DNA of 64,000 nt. It comes from an uncultured Cytophagales bacterium (lineage in GTDB: Bacteria > Bacteroidota > Bacteroidia > Cytophagales > Thermonemataceae). The position numbers and the translations under genes are program-made. The DNA is taken from the NCBI GenBank assembly GCA_938002655.1, contig CALLAC010000003.1, positions 82,486 through 146,485 on the forward strand, written 5' to 3'. The notes below the pieces were generated by a model, which was given only the letters and a program-made list of their open reading frames with translations, did no database searches and was not told where the DNA came from. Position 1 is the first letter of the stretch. Each line of letters starts with the position of its first letter. Shown piece after piece: positions 50,100 to 56,878 of this stretch.

Positions 50100-50435
50100 A
50101 TGGCATATACATATGAAAATGTACCTACAGGAGAGTTTCCCAAACCACAAACTAAGGTAATTTGGAAGACGTTCTGGATTCTCTTTTTCGTAACGGCATT
50201 AGAGTTCTTGTTAGCTTTTACAATGCCTGCGGGTGGCTTACGTACCGCTATATTCGTACTAATGACTTTGGTGAAGGCTTTTTACATTGTGGCTGAGTTT
50301 ATGCATCTCAGGCACGAGGTTAAAGGATTAGTGTACGCCATTCTTATACCTACAATTTTTGTAATATGGCTTATTGGAGCGATGTTCATTGAAGGAGGGT
50401 CTATCTATGACCTTATTCACAATCTCTACAAATAG
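50100..50435 (+). CDS. Cytochrome c oxidase subunit IV (prokaryotic type)
   Basis: 111 residues from ATG 50100 (the frame extends to a TTG at 50091). Three hydrophobic helices and the segment LVKAFYIVAEFMHLRHEVKGL are typical of the small bacterial subunit IV family that accompanies subunit III. Last gene of the chromosomal block before tRNA-Ser and the integrated element. Confidence 0.88.
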   Translation: MAYTYENVPTGEFPKPQTKVIWKTFWILFFVTALEFLLAFTMPAGGLRTAIFVLMTLVKAFYIVAEFMHLRHEVKGLVYAILIPTIFVIWLIGAMFIEGGSIYDLIHNLYK

Positions 50436-50540
50436 ATAATTTATAACATTGTACTTATTGCAGATTTTTGCACAAAAATTTGTGTAGCTCGATAAAAGTT
50501 TCTACATTTGCACTCTCAAAATATAGAAAAAACTCATTTC

Positions 50541-50627
50541 AGAGGGATGGCAGAGTGGTCGATTGCGGCGGTCTTGAAAACCGCAGACCTCTTACGGGGT
50601 CCGGGGGTTCGAATCCCTCTCCCTCTA
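50541..50627 (+). tRNA. tRNA-Ser(TGA)
   Basis: A full cloverleaf can be folded: acceptor AGAGGGA (50541-50547) pairs with TCCCTCT (50620-50626), the anticodon stem GCGGT/ACCGC encloses the loop CTTGAAA with anticodon TGA, there is a long variable arm typical of class II tRNAs, and the T arm contains GTTCGAAT. The discriminator is at 50627 and CCA is not encoded. It reads UCN serine codons. Its 3' end is the probable attachment site of the element that follows. Confidence 0.95.
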
Positions 50628-50640
50628 CAAAAACCTTTTT
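50605..50640. other. Putative attL at the tRNA-Ser 3' end
   Basis: The integrase gene starts 38 bases after the tRNA, and tyrosine integrases commonly recombine inside tRNA 3' ends, restoring the tRNA. The T-arm and acceptor sequence is therefore the best candidate for the left core site. The matching attR would be a copy of this 3' end beyond the window and was not seen. Confidence 0.5.
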
Positions 50641-50664
50641 TACAGTTTGTAAAAAAGGTTTTTT
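50629..50664 (+). terminator. Strong terminator between tRNA-Ser and integrase
   Basis: The arm AAAAACCTTTTTTACA (50629-50644) pairs with TGTAAAAAAGGTTTTT (50648-50663) over a three-base loop, ending in a T-run. It terminates the tRNA transcript and abuts the first possible integrase ATG at 50665. Confidence 0.85.
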
Positions 50665-51861
50665 ATGTTATCCGTCAGTTTGCAGTCAGTTTTGAGGTTT
50701 TTAAATTTGCCCAAAGGTATGTATTTGAGCGTAGAAGGCAATGAGGAAAATAAATTAGGCTATCCCTACAAACTGCCTCGTTTAGTGGAGGGTAAAAAGC
50801 CTTATTTGGTCTTTTACGTATGGAACGAAAACACCGAAAAGCTGGAACGCATACGCCGTGAAGTACCTAAAAACGTAAATCAGAAGGCTTGGGTAAAAGA
50901 AAAAATTAAATCTATTACCGAAGTGCTTGTCGCTGGATATAGAATTTGCAAAGCTAAAACCGAAACCGAAAAAAAACCACAAGATTTTACAATTACAGAA
51001 CTGTTGAACTATATTTTTGAATTTCGCAAAAAAGAAAATTCGCTTAATTCAGCCACAAGAGAAAAAAGCTATATCAAAATATTTTCCAATTTTTTATGTA
51101 GCCATTCTTTGCAAGATATTAAAGCTGAAAATTTGGAAAAAAAGCACATTATTCAGTTTTTAGACTTTATTAAAGAACAAGGCAACTCAAATTTAACAAG
51201 AAATAACTATTTAACTTGGCTCAAAGCTATTTTCAACATTATGAAAACTCGTGGCTATATTTCCGAAAACCCCGCCCAAAACATCAAGAAACTAAAAGAA
51301 ACCGAAACCCGAAGCATTGCGATTAGCCCCGAACATCTTAAAATACTAATGCAAGAAATCAAAGCTACCGATACCGAAACTTACATTTTTTGTCTCTTTG
51401 TGTTTTATACCTTTATTCGTCCTATTGAGCTTCGCAGGTTGCAGGTGGGGCAAATAGATTTACAAAGCCAAAAAATAGTTATTTACGGCAACCAAAGCAA
51501 GAACAAAAAAACCGAGTACGTAATGCTCCCCGAACCGCTCAAACGTGTTTTGATAGAAACAAAATTTTTAGAAAGAAACCCCAAAAATAGCTTGTTTTCG
51601 GACAATAGAGAACTCCAATACAGCCGTAACCGATACAGCATTTTGTTTTCAAAAATCGTAGCAAAAAACAATTTGCCCAAAGAATATACTTTGTACTGCC
51701 TCAAACACACTGGCGTAGTGGAGTATTACAAAAAAGGTTGCGGGATAAAATTTATTAAAGAGCAATGCAGGCACAGCAGTTTAGAGCAAACCGACAAATA
51801 TTTGAAAAGTCTTGGGCTTTTTGAGAACGAGGAAATCCTCAAAAATGCCCCTGAAATTTAG
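50665..51861 (+). CDS. Tyrosine recombinase / phage integrase
   Basis: 398 residues if started at 50665; ATG 50719 (MYLSVEGNEENK) is also likely, since the first ATG touches the terminator T-run. An arm-binding N-domain, a SAM-like core-binding domain (about 108-205) and a catalytic domain (about 217-390) are seen. Catalytic residues: Arg-252 (FIRPIELRR), Lys near 279-281, box II YCLKHTG with Lys-347 and His-348, His-370 (CRHSS) and nucleophile Tyr-379 (TDKYLK). Box II has Lys where Arg and Tyr where His is usual; I recall this variant in Bacteroidota integrases. It inserts the element at tRNA-Ser. Confidence 0.92.
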   Translation: MLSVSLQSVLRFLNLPKGMYLSVEGNEENKLGYPYKLPRLVEGKKPYLVFYVWNENTEKLERIRREVPKNVNQKAWVKEKIKSITEVLVAGYRICKAKTETEKKPQDFTITELLNYIFEFRKKENSLNSATREKSYIKIFSNFLCSHSLQDIKAENLEKKHIIQFLDFIKEQGNSNLTRNNYLTWLKAIFNIMKTRGYISENPAQNIKKLKETETRSIAISPEHLKILMQEIKATDTETYIFCLFVFYTFIRPIELRRLQVGQIDLQSQKIVIYGNQSKNKKTEYVMLPEPLKRVLIETKFLERNPKNSLFSDNRELQYSRNRYSILFSKIVAKNNLPKEYTLYCLKHTGVVEYYKKGCGIKFIKEQCRHSSLEQTDKYLKSLGLFENEEILKNAPEI

Positions 51862-51984
51862 CAGTTTACATTTGTAAACTCCTTGAAAAAGTACAGAGTT
51901 CACAAATGTGAATAGTTATTTATTTTGCAATAGAGCCACGAAAAACGCCTAAATCGTAAAATTACGATAAACGAAAAGTGCAAC

Positions 51985-52016
51985 AAAAAACACCCCGATT
52001 TGGGGTGTTTTTCTTC
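51985..52016 (+). terminator. Terminator after the integrase gene
   Basis: ACACCCC (51990-51996) and GGGGTGT (52002-52008) form a GC-rich stem over a five-base loop, flanked by A-run and T-run, so it can work for the integrase and for the convergent PIN toxin gene. Confidence 0.8.
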
Positions 52017-52078
52017 TTTTTCGGAGTGCTTGCAAGCAAGCTATATACGTACACGCCTTTACGTGAATGGTATCAGAA

Positions 52079-52480
52079 TTACGCCTCAATTAGCTTTAAA
52101 CCAAACTTACGATAATAAGGAAAATTGCCGTCTGCACTAATTAAAGTTAAATTATTTTTTATTGCTTGCGAGATTATCAGTAAATCTGCTGGGTCTTTGT
52201 GTACCGTTTGCGATAATTGGGCGAATAACTCTAAATGTTTTACATTTAGCTGAATAGTTTTTATACCAAAATTTTTGGGTATCTTGCTAATTACCTCTTC
52301 AAATTTATCTCCAAATTTAATTTTACCTATTCTGTATTTGATAGCTATTTCTCTAAAAGTTTCCGAATTTAGAAAAAATGTATTGTTTGAATTTTCTAAA
52401 ATAATCCTAACGTCTTTCTTAATAAGGTGATTATCTTGCAAAATCCAAATATAAATTTGAGTATCTAACAAATATTTCAT
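52079..52480 (-). CDS. PIN-domain toxin, VapC-like
   Basis: 133 residues with the PIN nuclease pattern: LLDTQIYIWIL (first Asp), SETFREIAIKYRIGKIKFG (Glu), KDPADLLIISQAIKNN (Asp) and LISADGNFPYY (Asp). These acidic residues bind the metal for RNA cleavage; such toxins usually cut tRNA or rRNA. The start overlaps nothing but follows directly on the antitoxin stop (TAAATG). The pair sits at the integrase end of the element and may stabilise it. Confidence 0.88.
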   Translation of the reverse strand: MKYLLDTQIYIWILQDNHLIKKDVRIILENSNNTFFLNSETFREIAIKYRIGKIKFGDKFEEVISKIPKNFGIKTIQLNVKHLELFAQLSQTVHKDPADLLIISQAIKNNLTLISADGNFPYYRKFGLKLIEA

Positions 52481-52645
52481 TTAGTAGCTTAATGTTTTCT
52501 CATTATCTTCATCAAAAGCATCTTTTGATACCTTGATTTTCCCTTTCAAAACCCCTAATTGTATTTTTGAGTAAGTCATTTTCTTTGTTTTCGGGCTTTT
52601 CTTGGTACTTGTTTTGGTAGCGGTTTTTTTAGTGAGTATGGGCAT
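52481..52645 (-). CDS. Small antitoxin of the PIN toxin
   Basis: 54 residues, shorter than most gene finders accept, with stop directly at the toxin start. The N-terminal half is Lys/Thr-rich; the C-terminal half, LGVLKGKIKVSKDAFDEDNE, resembles the toxin-binding tail of DUF2281-like antitoxins (GxLKGKI then an acidic DFDE-like patch). It should bind and inhibit the PIN toxin; the first residues may contact DNA, though no clear DNA-binding fold is visible in so short a protein. Confidence 0.7.
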   Translation of the reverse strand: MPILTKKTATKTSTKKSPKTKKMTYSKIQLGVLKGKIKVSKDAFDEDNEKTLSY

Positions 52646-52704
52646 ATCAGTACTATTTAGTTCTTCTTACAAAGCTACAAAACACAAGCCAAAAAAGCAA
52701 AGGG

Positions 52705-53244
52705 TTAAATTTCTTTTGGAAAAGAATTAAGCCTGTTGAGCCAACCTACTAAAAATTTTCTAAAAGGCGGGTTTTTGGCTGTAATATCCTTGTAAAATTG
52801 CTCCCTTTCCTGCCAAATTCTTTTGTATAGTTCTTTTTGATTTGCATTGTTGATAGCTGTAATAGTTTTACGTCCTACGATACCATCTACTACCAAGCTA
52901 TTGCCCATCGTATTGAGTATGCGTTGCACTCTCACTATCGCAATGCCTGCACCTGAATTTATTGCCCAATCAATAATTATTTCGGCAACTTTTTGGTTTT
53001 CAATAAGATTTCCGCCGTTTGCTTCCCAAAAATACTTTTGATAGATGTTTTTCGCATCTTCAAGGCTTATTTGGCGTACATCTTCGCAGGTAATAATGCC
53101 ATCGCCGTTTTTGTCGTAACCGAACTTACGCCACGTGTGTATTGTAATCCCTCTATTGGTGCAACCGCCTGGGTCTTCGGCGTAATTGCCATAACCGCCC
53201 TCCCATTTTTTTAGGCGTGGATAATATTTTTCAAAACTTGCCAT
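52705..53244 (-). CDS. GH108 endolysin with peptidoglycan-binding domain
   Basis: 179 residues. The catalytic domain starts at once and carries KWEGGYGNYAEDPGGCTNRG, where Glu-15 is the acid of the EGGY motif of glycoside hydrolase family 108. Residues 44-55, DKNGDGIITCED, read as an EF-hand-like calcium loop. A PG_binding_3-type domain follows (about 95-179; VDGIVGRKTITAIN). It has no signal peptide, so release needs a holin or membrane disturbance. It cuts peptidoglycan for lysis or for entry. It overlaps the next gene's end by 14 bases. Confidence 0.9.
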   Translation of the reverse strand: MASFEKYYPRLKKWEGGYGNYAEDPGGCTNRGITIHTWRKFGYDKNGDGIITCEDVRQISLEDAKNIYQKYFWEANGGNLIENQKVAEIIIDWAINSGAGIAIVRVQRILNTMGNSLVVDGIVGRKTITAINNANQKELYKRIWQEREQFYKDITAKNPPFRKFLVGWLNRLNSFPKEI

Positions 53245-53638
53245 CGGGGTTGTATTTTATTTCGCACCACTTTATTATTTCTTTTGCTTCTTCAAATCCA
53301 GTTTTAACAACGCTTGCATTTAAGTTGCCGTCATACCCTAATGATTTATGTATAGTTTCGTAAGCATTTCCAAGAATTTTAGTAATTTTTCCATCTATTT
53401 TAGAGGCAGCTTCTTTATAGTCGTCAAAATTGGGGCGAGAGCCTTTGCTCTTTTTTTTGGAAACTTGCAAAACAGCCTCCAAAGCAATCAAAACGCCATT
53501 CCAAAGCGTATTTCCTGCCATTCGGATATATTTAGGGTCTTGGTAGTATTTCCCCTCTATTTTCTGATTTGCTAAAATATCTTTGGCGTTGGCTACATAT
53601 CTTTTGGCTTCATCTATTGGATTTTTTTTTACTGCCAT
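53231..53638 (-). CDS. DUF5618-like protein
   Basis: 135 residues from ATG 53638 (MAVKKNPIDEAKRYV). Mostly helical, with the pattern PIDEAKRYVANAKDILANQ, YYQDPKYIRMAGNTLWNGVL, and a late AYETIHKSLGYDGN. I recall this pattern from DUF5618, a Bacteroidota family of unknown function, similar in shape to small helical HEPN-like proteins. Its stop overlaps the start of the endolysin gene. Whether it is viral or cargo cannot be decided. Confidence 0.65.
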   Translation of the reverse strand: MAVKKNPIDEAKRYVANAKDILANQKIEGKYYQDPKYIRMAGNTLWNGVLIALEAVLQVSKKKSKGSRPNFDDYKEAASKIDGKITKILGNAYETIHKSLGYDGNLNASVVKTGFEEAKEIIKWCEIKYNPDGKF

Positions 53639-53705
53639 AGTGCAAATTTTATTCAGAAACAAATTTTTTCAAGAAAAAAAACAAAGTTTTATCTTTTTAG
53701 GTTCA

Positions 53706-54458
53706 TTAACACACCCCACAAAAACTATTATCATAGGTAGCTGTTTGGGCATTGTAGTTTTTTATGTAATCAAGCAGTTGCTCGGCTCTGTTCAAATGTT
53801 CTATGTTGTTTCCTGAAAATATTTTTGTACTTGCATAAATAGCTTCGGTTTGAGGAAAAAAGCAACCCAAATACCATTGCAAAGCCTGCAAATCACATTC
53901 AAGTTCGTTAGAAGTTTGTAAATTGTAGTGGCTAAACTCGTGCAAAAGAATAAACACACGCATTGGTACGGTGTATTTTTTGAACTTTTCACGACTTACT
54001 TCAATTTGCCCTGTTACACGGCTTACCCGTGCGGGGGTATTCATTACTTTGCCCGTGTCTCGGTTGCGTATTTGCTCGGAAAGCACGATTGGAAAGCGTT
54101 TTTTGTCATCGGTGTAAATACCCGTGCTTAATGTATCAAATTTTTTGGCAAACTCGCAGGCGTGGCGAATAAAATCCCAAGTGTCAGGGGGTAATTTGAG
54201 TTTTATTTGAGGCAAAGAAACTACCTTTAAGCCTAAAATTTTACATTTTCCTGATACAAATAAATGAATTTGTTTCGGTGAAACAGGCAAAGGAAACTCC
54301 AAAGTATCTACATTTTGCACGATTTTACTACGGCTAAAATAGACGCTTTTTGTTTGAGGGCATCTCCCCATAAAACGTATTTTTTCACCTTTTGCCTGCA
54401 AAGTGAGCAAAATTTTGCAAGGTCTTTCGCCTGTATTTACCAAAAACTTTTGCACCAT
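53706..54458 (-). CDS. Putative zincin metallopeptidase-like virion protein
   Basis: 250 residues from ATG 54458, one base after the stop of the upstream gene. The first ~85 residues look beta-rich (for example PCKILLTLQAKGEKIRFMG). The second half contains FILLHEFSHYNLQTSNELECD: HEFSH at 173-177 is a zincin HExxH site and the acidic cluster at 185-189 supplies a plausible third zinc ligand. The C-terminus is CGVC. In a structural gene block this may be a maturation protease or a penetration enzyme; that role is inference and no exact family is recognised. Confidence 0.65.
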   Translation of the reverse strand: MVQKFLVNTGERPCKILLTLQAKGEKIRFMGRCPQTKSVYFSRSKIVQNVDTLEFPLPVSPKQIHLFVSGKCKILGLKVVSLPQIKLKLPPDTWDFIRHACEFAKKFDTLSTGIYTDDKKRFPIVLSEQIRNRDTGKVMNTPARVSRVTGQIEVSREKFKKYTVPMRVFILLHEFSHYNLQTSNELECDLQALQWYLGCFFPQTEAIYASTKIFSGNNIEHLNRAEQLLDYIKNYNAQTATYDNSFCGVC

Positions 54459-54459
54459 A

Positions 54460-55092
54460 CTATTTGGCAATTTTATAGACTAAAAAACCGATAAAAAGCA
54501 GTCCTACCAATCCAATGGCAAGCCAAGCCGCCGTAGGTATTCGTTGCGGTTGTTGTGTTTGCATACCGAACCCGCCTTGCAAATCAGTATTTCTTTCGCC
54601 GAAACTCACTTCAAAATTACCAAAATTACCCGCTCCCTGTGGGCGTTGTTGGCTTTGGTTTCTGAAATTTCCTACAATACTTGAAACTTGTCCAAAAAGC
54701 CCGATGGCTTGGTTTGGGTCTTTGAGAGCCGATGCCCAAGTGTTTGCACTTGTATTGCTACTAACACTTTGCCCACTTGCAAGATTTGGATTTTTGCCTT
54801 CCAAAATTTGTTGCAATACTTGTGCATTAGGGATTTCAGTAGGCAAATTGTGGTACTTCATCAAGGCTTCGGTTTTATCGCCCCAGTAGTCGGTTGGCGT
54901 AATGATACGAAGCGTGGCAGGTGTATTGAACTTGGTATTCAAGGCAATTTGCAAAGCCTTCACGTGGTCGCCACGTGTGCCTTTTTTCATTGGAAAAGTG
55001 CCTGAACCAGTGTAGCTAAAAAATTGATTTTCTTGGCTACAAGTACAACCTTCGTAGCTGTTGCACCCGCAAAAATTATCTGTAAGTATCAT
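54460..55092 (-). CDS. Tail-anchored protein with peptidoglycan-binding domain
   Basis: 210 residues. N-terminal Cys-rich start (DNFCGCNSYEGCTC), then a PG_binding_1-like domain (about 35-95; MKKGTRGDHVKALQIALN and DYWGDKTEALMKYHNLP), a Gln/Asn/Gly-rich linker, and one hydrophobic helix (about 187-206) ending in YKIAK. There is no signal peptide, so it should insert by its tail. A membrane-held wall binder suits a virion protein that contacts the host cell wall during entry, or a lysis accessory. It is the fifth of five successive tail-anchored genes. Confidence 0.75.
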   Translation of the reverse strand: MILTDNFCGCNSYEGCTCSQENQFFSYTGSGTFPMKKGTRGDHVKALQIALNTKFNTPATLRIITPTDYWGDKTEALMKYHNLPTEIPNAQVLQQILEGKNPNLASGQSVSSNTSANTWASALKDPNQAIGLFGQVSSIVGNFRNQSQQRPQGAGNFGNFEVSFGERNTDLQGGFGMQTQQPQRIPTAAWLAIGLVGLLFIGFLVYKIAK

Positions 55093-55095
55093 AGT

Positions 55096-55461
55096 TTAAT
55101 CTTTTTTCGTTGTGAAAAATATTACCGCTCCAATTACTGCCAAAATCACCACCCCGCCAACAATCCAAAGCATTTGCTTATTGTTTTGTTGCAATTGTTG
55201 AGGTTGTAGCAAATTGCTTTGTTGTAAATCTTGCCCGCTTGTTTCGGCTTGTGCAAGCTGTGCAGTAGTTTGTATTTGCACCTGTTTGGCTTGATTATCA
55301 AGTTGTTCGTTGGTAGCTTTTGCCTCCAAACGTTTTACACGAGCCTCACGCCTACGCATACGAAGTTCACGCCTTTTCTGCCTGCGTTTCTTACGTTCTT
55401 CTCTCCGTTGCTGTCTGCGTTCTCTTGCTCTTTTGCCAAAAAAACTTTCCTCAATTACCAT
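55096..55461 (-). CDS. Arginine-rich tail-anchored protein A
   Basis: 121 residues. The N-terminal ~50 residues are extremely basic (ARERRQQRREERKKRRQKRR within residues 12-31), followed by a Gln-rich middle and a single C-terminal helix (about 98-117) with tail TKKD. It is a paralogue of the next protein: both start with a short hydrophobic-acidic stretch, a Phe-Gly motif and the same Arg ladder. The basic part probably binds nucleic acid or an acidic protein surface. No known family recognised. Confidence 0.75.
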   Translation of the reverse strand: MVIEESFFGKRARERRQQRREERKKRRQKRRELRMRRREARVKRLEAKATNEQLDNQAKQVQIQTTAQLAQAETSGQDLQQSNLLQPQQLQQNNKQMLWIVGGVVILAVIGAVIFFTTKKD

Positions 55462-55462
55462 T

Positions 55463-56116
55463 TTATTGTTTGTTTTTTAGTACCAAAAACACTATCAATG
55501 CAACTATAAGCACCCCTGCAATTCCTCCAATCCATAGCCATTTTTTTGACTTTTTAGCACCTTCTTTTTGGTCATTTCCTTCTTTTTTTGTGGTTTTATC
55601 GGGTGTGTTTTCATCTTGCTCATCATCATCTTGCCCGCCGTTATCTTGCGAACTTGCCCCCGCCGAAGATGCTCCACCCCCGCCTGTACTTGCCCCTGCC
55701 GAACCGCCTCCAATAGTACGAGGCTGGCCATATTGAGTGGCTGTTTGCTGGCTTGTTGGTGTATTTTGAACGTCTTGCAAGTCTTGCGTTGCTACATCTT
55801 GCAATTCTTGTTCTTGCATATCGTTTTTGGCTACTTTTATGGTAGCATTATTTTGTATTTCTTGCATTTTTTTAGGCTTTCTGATGCCTGTAACACCAAG
55901 CAATCCCAAGCCTTTTTCACGGCGTAAAGTACGTATAGCTTTACGGGTTTCTTTGCGTAAAGCTCTTGCTTCTGCTTTTTTCCCTTCACGGCGAAGTTGT
56001 TTTGCTTCTTTACGCATCTCACGGCGTTTTTGGCGTATTTGCTTGCGAGCTTCACGGCGTTCTTGCCTGCGGGCTTTGCCTCTACCACCAAAATTTTCGT
56101 CTTCTACCAAAATCAT
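55463..56116 (-). CDS. Arginine-rich tail-anchored protein B
   Basis: 217 residues. Basic N-terminal ~70 residues (NFGGRGKARRQERREARKQI and on), a central region with Gln/Asp, a Gly/Ala/Ser-rich low-complexity stretch (GGGSAGASTGGGGASSAG), an acidic Asp/Glu patch, a Lys-rich patch, and one hydrophobic helix (about 193-212) with tail KNKQ. Paralogous to the adjacent 121-residue protein through the basic domain. It lies four bases overlapping the next gene. Likely a virion membrane protein that also contacts DNA or capsid; inferred. Confidence 0.75.
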   Translation of the reverse strand: MILVEDENFGGRGKARRQERREARKQIRQKRREMRKEAKQLRREGKKAEARALRKETRKAIRTLRREKGLGLLGVTGIRKPKKMQEIQNNATIKVAKNDMQEQELQDVATQDLQDVQNTPTSQQTATQYGQPRTIGGGSAGASTGGGGASSAGASSQDNGGQDDDEQDENTPDKTTKKEGNDQKEGAKKSKKWLWIGGIAGVLIVALIVFLVLKNKQ

Positions 56117-56403
56117 TGTTTTTTATTTTTAATTGTGAAATAAAATACTAATGAAAGCACTGCTACGGCTAAAAAAACAGAAATAGCAATGATTGCCGTC
56201 CTGCGTGTTTTAGCTCTTTGTTCTATTTCTTGTTGCCTTTGAGCTTCACGTTGCTGACGTAATTGCAAAAGCCTGCTTTGCGTTTCTTGAAAGCCTTGCT
56301 TATCTGCAAGACTGCCTTGCATTTTTGTATTACGAGCCTGTGCGAACTGCCCCGCCATGCCTGCTATTTGCCCTATTGCCCCTGCGATTACTTCTACTGC
56401 CAT
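56113..56403 (-). CDS. Tail-anchored small protein
   Basis: 96 residues from ATG 56403, one base after the upstream stop; a TTG at 56415 is less likely. The N-terminus AVEVIAGAIGQIAGMAGQFA is amphipathic and Gly/Ala-rich and may insert in membranes, the middle is Gln/Arg-rich, and one hydrophobic helix (about 70-90) ends in IKNKKQ. No family recognised. The N-terminal part resembles small membrane-active virion peptides in character only. Confidence 0.65.
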   Translation of the reverse strand: MAVEVIAGAIGQIAGMAGQFAQARNTKMQGSLADKQGFQETQSRLLQLRQQREAQRQQEIEQRAKTRRTAIIAISVFLAVAVLSLVFYFTIKNKKQ

Positions 56404-56404
56404 A

Positions 56405-56806
56405 CTAATCTCCAATTTTTGATATTACAATAATCAACACCAATACTGCTACTATAACCGCCAAAAGCCTAAACAAAGGTGTTTTCAAGAAATTTTCTTT
56501 TTCAGTTTTAACTTCTTTACCCTGAAAATTCTCTAAATTGTTTTTTGAAAAAAGCTCTAAAATAACATTTTTATCAGGGTGCAGGCTGTAAAGCTCTTTG
56601 ATTGCTTTTTGAAAATTACCTTTTTTGTGCTCTTTACCAATATATTTGATAGTAGCACCGATGAGACTTTTTTGGCTTGTGCCTACATCAATATTTTTGC
56701 TTTCAAGAAAATCAATCAAATCATTTTCTTTTCTTTGAGCGATGTATTCTAAAAGAGGTAGAAAATTTCGGTTTTTTTGCGTGTAGGCTTGTGCAATGCG
56801 TTTCAT
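56405..56806 (-). CDS. Tail-anchored helical protein
   Basis: 133 residues. A soluble helical domain of ~105 residues (AQAYTQKNRNFLPLLEYIAQ at the start) is followed by one C-terminal hydrophobic helix (about 110-130, LLAVIVAVLVLIIVISKI). It is the first of five adjacent tail-anchored genes, immediately downstream of the capsid candidate. Family not recognised. Confidence 0.65.
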   Translation of the reverse strand: MKRIAQAYTQKNRNFLPLLEYIAQRKENDLIDFLESKNIDVGTSQKSLIGATIKYIGKEHKKGNFQKAIKELYSLHPDKNVILELFSKNNLENFQGKEVKTEKENFLKTPLFRLLAVIVAVLVLIIVISKIGD

Positions 56807-56878
56807 AGTTTGTTGCTTTTAGAAAAAAAGCCAACAGCGATACCGCCGCTGGCTTTAAACGAAATAAACAAGTGTTAT

